Source: an uncultured Lachnospiraceae bacterium | Lineage (GTDB): Bacteria > Bacillota > Clostridia > Lachnospirales > Lachnospiraceae | DNA length: 7,779 nt | Direction of reading: 5' to 3' | Assembly: GCA_947177105.1 (NCBI GenBank) | Contig: CAMWTF010000107.1 | Coordinates: forward strand, 1 to 7,779 | Shown here: positions 6,056 through 7,779 of the stretch, piece by piece | How positions within the stretch are numbered: the stretch's first letter is position 1 | Layout of the letters: every line of letters begins with the position of its first letter | Translations under genes and position numbers: made by a program | The notes under the pieces: generated by a model | Told to the model about the DNA's origin: nothing | The model's input: the letters and a program-made list of their open reading frames with translations, nothing else | Databases searched by the model: none

Positions 6056-7051
6056 ATGAAGCGGATCAACATGGCGATTATAGGAGCGGGCAATATCGCC
6101 CGGTATATGGCACAGGCTATAGGCGGATTGCAGGAGCAGGTCTGCGCCTATGCGGTGGCTTCCCGCAGCCTGGACAAGGCGGAGGCTTTTGCGAAGGAAT
6201 GGCATTTTGAGAGGGCTTATGGCTCCTACGAGGAACTGGCGGCAGATCCGGCGGTGGATTTGGTCTATATTGCCACGCCCCACGCCATGCATTATGACAA
6301 CGCTAGGCTCTGCGTGGAGCATGGCAGGGCTGTTCTGGTGGAGAAGGCATTTACTGCCAACGCGGTCCAGGCCAGGGATCTGATAGAACTGGCAGAGAAA
6401 AAGGGGGTCTTTCTGACCGAAGCCATCTGGACCCGGTACATGCCCGCAAGGCGGATTGTGGAAAAACTGCTGGAGGAAGGGGCTATCGGGGAGCCTCTTT
6501 CTCTGGAGGCTGAATTTTCCGTACCCTTAAGACACAAGCAGCGCATGTATGACCCTGCCCTGGCGGGAGGGGCCCTGCTGGATCTGGGGATGTACTGTCT
6601 GACTTTTGCCTCCATGTATTTCGGGGACGCGGTCACAGAGGTGACTTCCCATGTGGAAAAGCTGGACACGGGCGTGGATGCCACGGATGATATTTATTAT
6701 ACCTATGCGGACGGTCGCAGGGCCCATCTGCGCACCTCCATGGTGACAGGCCCTGTCAACCGGGGAGAGATCCGGGGAACCCAGGGGTGTATTCAGGTAG
6801 AGACGCTGAATAATTTTTCCGCCATCCGGGTGTATGACGTGGAGGGAAATCTGCGGCAGGAGCCGGAGATTCCGGCACAGATCAACGGTTATGAATATGA
6901 AGTGCTGGCCTGCGTCCGCGCCATGGAGGCAGGGGCGCTGGAGTGCGGTGAGATGCCTCACAGCGAGACCATAAGGATCATGGAGCAGATGGATCGCCTG
7001 CGCCGGGACTGGGGCGTGGTGTATCCCTTTGAGGAGGCGGCGGGAAATTGA
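6056..7051 (+). CDS. Gfo/Idh/MocA-family NAD(P)-dependent oxidoreductase
   Basis: A 331-residue cytoplasmic dehydrogenase of normal length for the family. The N-terminal Rossmann fold begins with MAIIGAGNIA, the dinucleotide-binding GxGxxA loop at residues 10-15. ATPHAMH (73-79) and VEKAFTANAVQA (95-106) follow, where the family's usual EKP is EKA with Lys97 kept. The C-terminal substrate domain carries GGALLDLGMY (171-180), with Asp176 and Tyr180 at positions typical of the dimeric dihydrodiol dehydrogenase-like branch. Substrates in this family are usually sugars, inositols or related polyols, and none can be assigned here. The start is supported by AGGAGG (6041-6046) nine nt before ATG and a promoter at 5963-5991. 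Its stop is 2 nt before the next ATG, so the two genes are co-transcribed. Confidence 0.93.
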   Translation: MKRINMAIIGAGNIARYMAQAIGGLQEQVCAYAVASRSLDKAEAFAKEWHFERAYGSYEELAADPAVDLVYIATPHAMHYDNARLCVEHGRAVLVEKAFTANAVQARDLIELAEKKGVFLTEAIWTRYMPARRIVEKLLEEGAIGEPLSLEAEFSVPLRHKQRMYDPALAGGALLDLGMYCLTFASMYFGDAVTEVTSHVEKLDTGVDATDDIYYTYADGRRAHLRTSMVTGPVNRGEIRGTQGCIQVETLNNFSAIRVYDVEGNLRQEPEIPAQINGYEYEVLACVRAMEAGALECGEMPHSETIRIMEQMDRLRRDWGVVYPFEEAAGN

Positions 7052-7053
7052 GC

Positions 7054-7779
7054 ATGACCAAGAAAGCCTTTAAATATGACATGCAGCGGGGGCTGGGGAG
7101 TTGTGTTCTGGAACTGCGAAACACCCGGGACATAGAAAAATTCCGTCCTCTGGTTCTCTGGGGCTGTTCCCGTGACATGGCATATGATGCCCAGAGCGAG
7201 GGGTGCAGGAGCGTCTACCTGTATCAGCTGATTACACAATTTCCGGATGCCGCGCCTTTTATGGATGTCCTTGAGAGAAGGCTGTATCAATGTTTGCGTT
7301 CCAAGGGCTGGGAGTTTCTGCAGGATTGTGAGATTCTGTCCTATTTTGCCCAGGATGGAGAAAAACGGGCATGGGATATTTTAAAGAACTGTTATCGGAA
7401 AACGCTCCAGCTTTTGAATAGAAAACGAAAATATATAGAGGATGGTCTGGCGGACAATTTTGAGTCAATGTGTGTTACTTTGGTTACCATGCGCCCTGAA
7501 ATGTATCGGATGCTTGTGAGGGATATAGGGCTTATGATAGAGAGCAATTCTCTGTACTCGGCCTCTGATTTCACTTGGTTTCAGGCTGTGAGCGAGAGCA
7601 GACTGGGGAAAAAGGTCATTAATAGGATATTGTACCGTCCCGATGCGGAGGATGGGATCAAAGCTTATGCGCGTTCTATGGAGGAGTACAGGGAGCGCTG
7701 GAACAGGGCAGAAACAGAGCGCAGAAAATCCGAGCCGAATACTGCGGATGAGATTTATGAAGGACTGAAGGGGGGAGAG
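7054..7779 (+). CDS. Hypothetical helical protein, 3'-partial
   Basis: An open frame starts at ATG 7054, two nt after the oxidoreductase stop, and continues for 242 codons without a stop to the end of the window. It has no close SD (GAGGAGG at 7031-7037 is 16 nt away), so translation probably depends on coupling. The protein lacks a signal peptide or membrane segment. It is rich in charged residues and predicted helix, with seven cysteines (residues 17, 38, 51, 80, 92, 113 and one near 141). The N-terminal stretch KAFKYDMQRGLGSCVLEL and the WGCSRDMAYDAQSEG segment resemble conserved hypothetical proteins of Lachnospiraceae that I recall as HEAT-like helical proteins; that link is from memory and unverified. 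No catalytic motif is visible. Function is unknown. Confidence 0.85.
   Translation, partial: MTKKAFKYDMQRGLGSCVLELRNTRDIEKFRPLVLWGCSRDMAYDAQSEGCRSVYLYQLITQFPDAAPFMDVLERRLYQCLRSKGWEFLQDCEILSYFAQDGEKRAWDILKNCYRKTLQLLNRKRKYIEDGLADNFESMCVTLVTMRPEMYRMLVRDIGLMIESNSLYSASDFTWFQAVSESRLGKKVINRILYRPDAEDGIKAYARSMEEYRERWNRAETERRKSEPNTADEIYEGLKGGE

Noticed and set aside
5993..6684. Minus-strand frames overlapping the start of the oxidoreductase gene
   Set aside because: They are opposite a complete Rossmann-fold gene with strong SD and promoter, and show no motif.

Overview
The window looks like chromosomal DNA of a Firmicute, most likely Lachnospiraceae (Clostridium/Enterocloster/Hungatella-like). This is inferred from the moderate-to-high GC coding style, strong AGGAGG-type ribosome binding sites, the paired half-size ABC exporters and the look of the last hypothetical protein. 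No marker gene fixes the taxon.

Layout. (1) Positions 1-2693, plus strand: the end of one ABC exporter half and a complete second half, with overlapping or near-abutting reading frames, probably one heterodimeric exporter. (2) A GC-rich hairpin at 2738-2778 separates this operon from the convergent gene. (3) Positions 2800-5013, minus strand: the most notable gene, a 737-residue protein joining a polynucleotide 5'-kinase, a calcineurin-type phosphatase and a T4 Rnl1/Trl1-like RNA ligase. It could heal and seal broken RNA on its own. It has a good SD and a near-consensus sigma-A promoter (TTGATA-17-TATAAT). (4) Positions 5084-5670, minus strand: two decayed genes just upstream of it. One is a peptidase C15 (pyroglutamyl-peptidase)-like frame broken by a single in-frame TAA. 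The other is the first ~16 codons of a P-loop kinase-like gene, cut off right after its Walker A motif; its stop codon lies inside the -35 box of the RNA-repair gene. (5) Positions 5671-6055: gene-free, AT-richer DNA with two tandem 70-bp repeats that contain hairpins and extended -10 elements, then dyads and a promoter for the next operon. (6) Positions 6056-7779, plus strand: a Gfo/Idh/MocA-family oxidoreductase, followed after 2 nt by a hypothetical gene running off the window.

How the parts relate. The ABC pair works as one transporter. The oxidoreductase and the hypothetical gene share an operon, but their shared role is unclear. The RNA-repair gene stands alone (no Hen1 or toxin gene beside it) between core-like operons, next to decayed genes and repeats, which suggests an accessory insertion or remodelling site.
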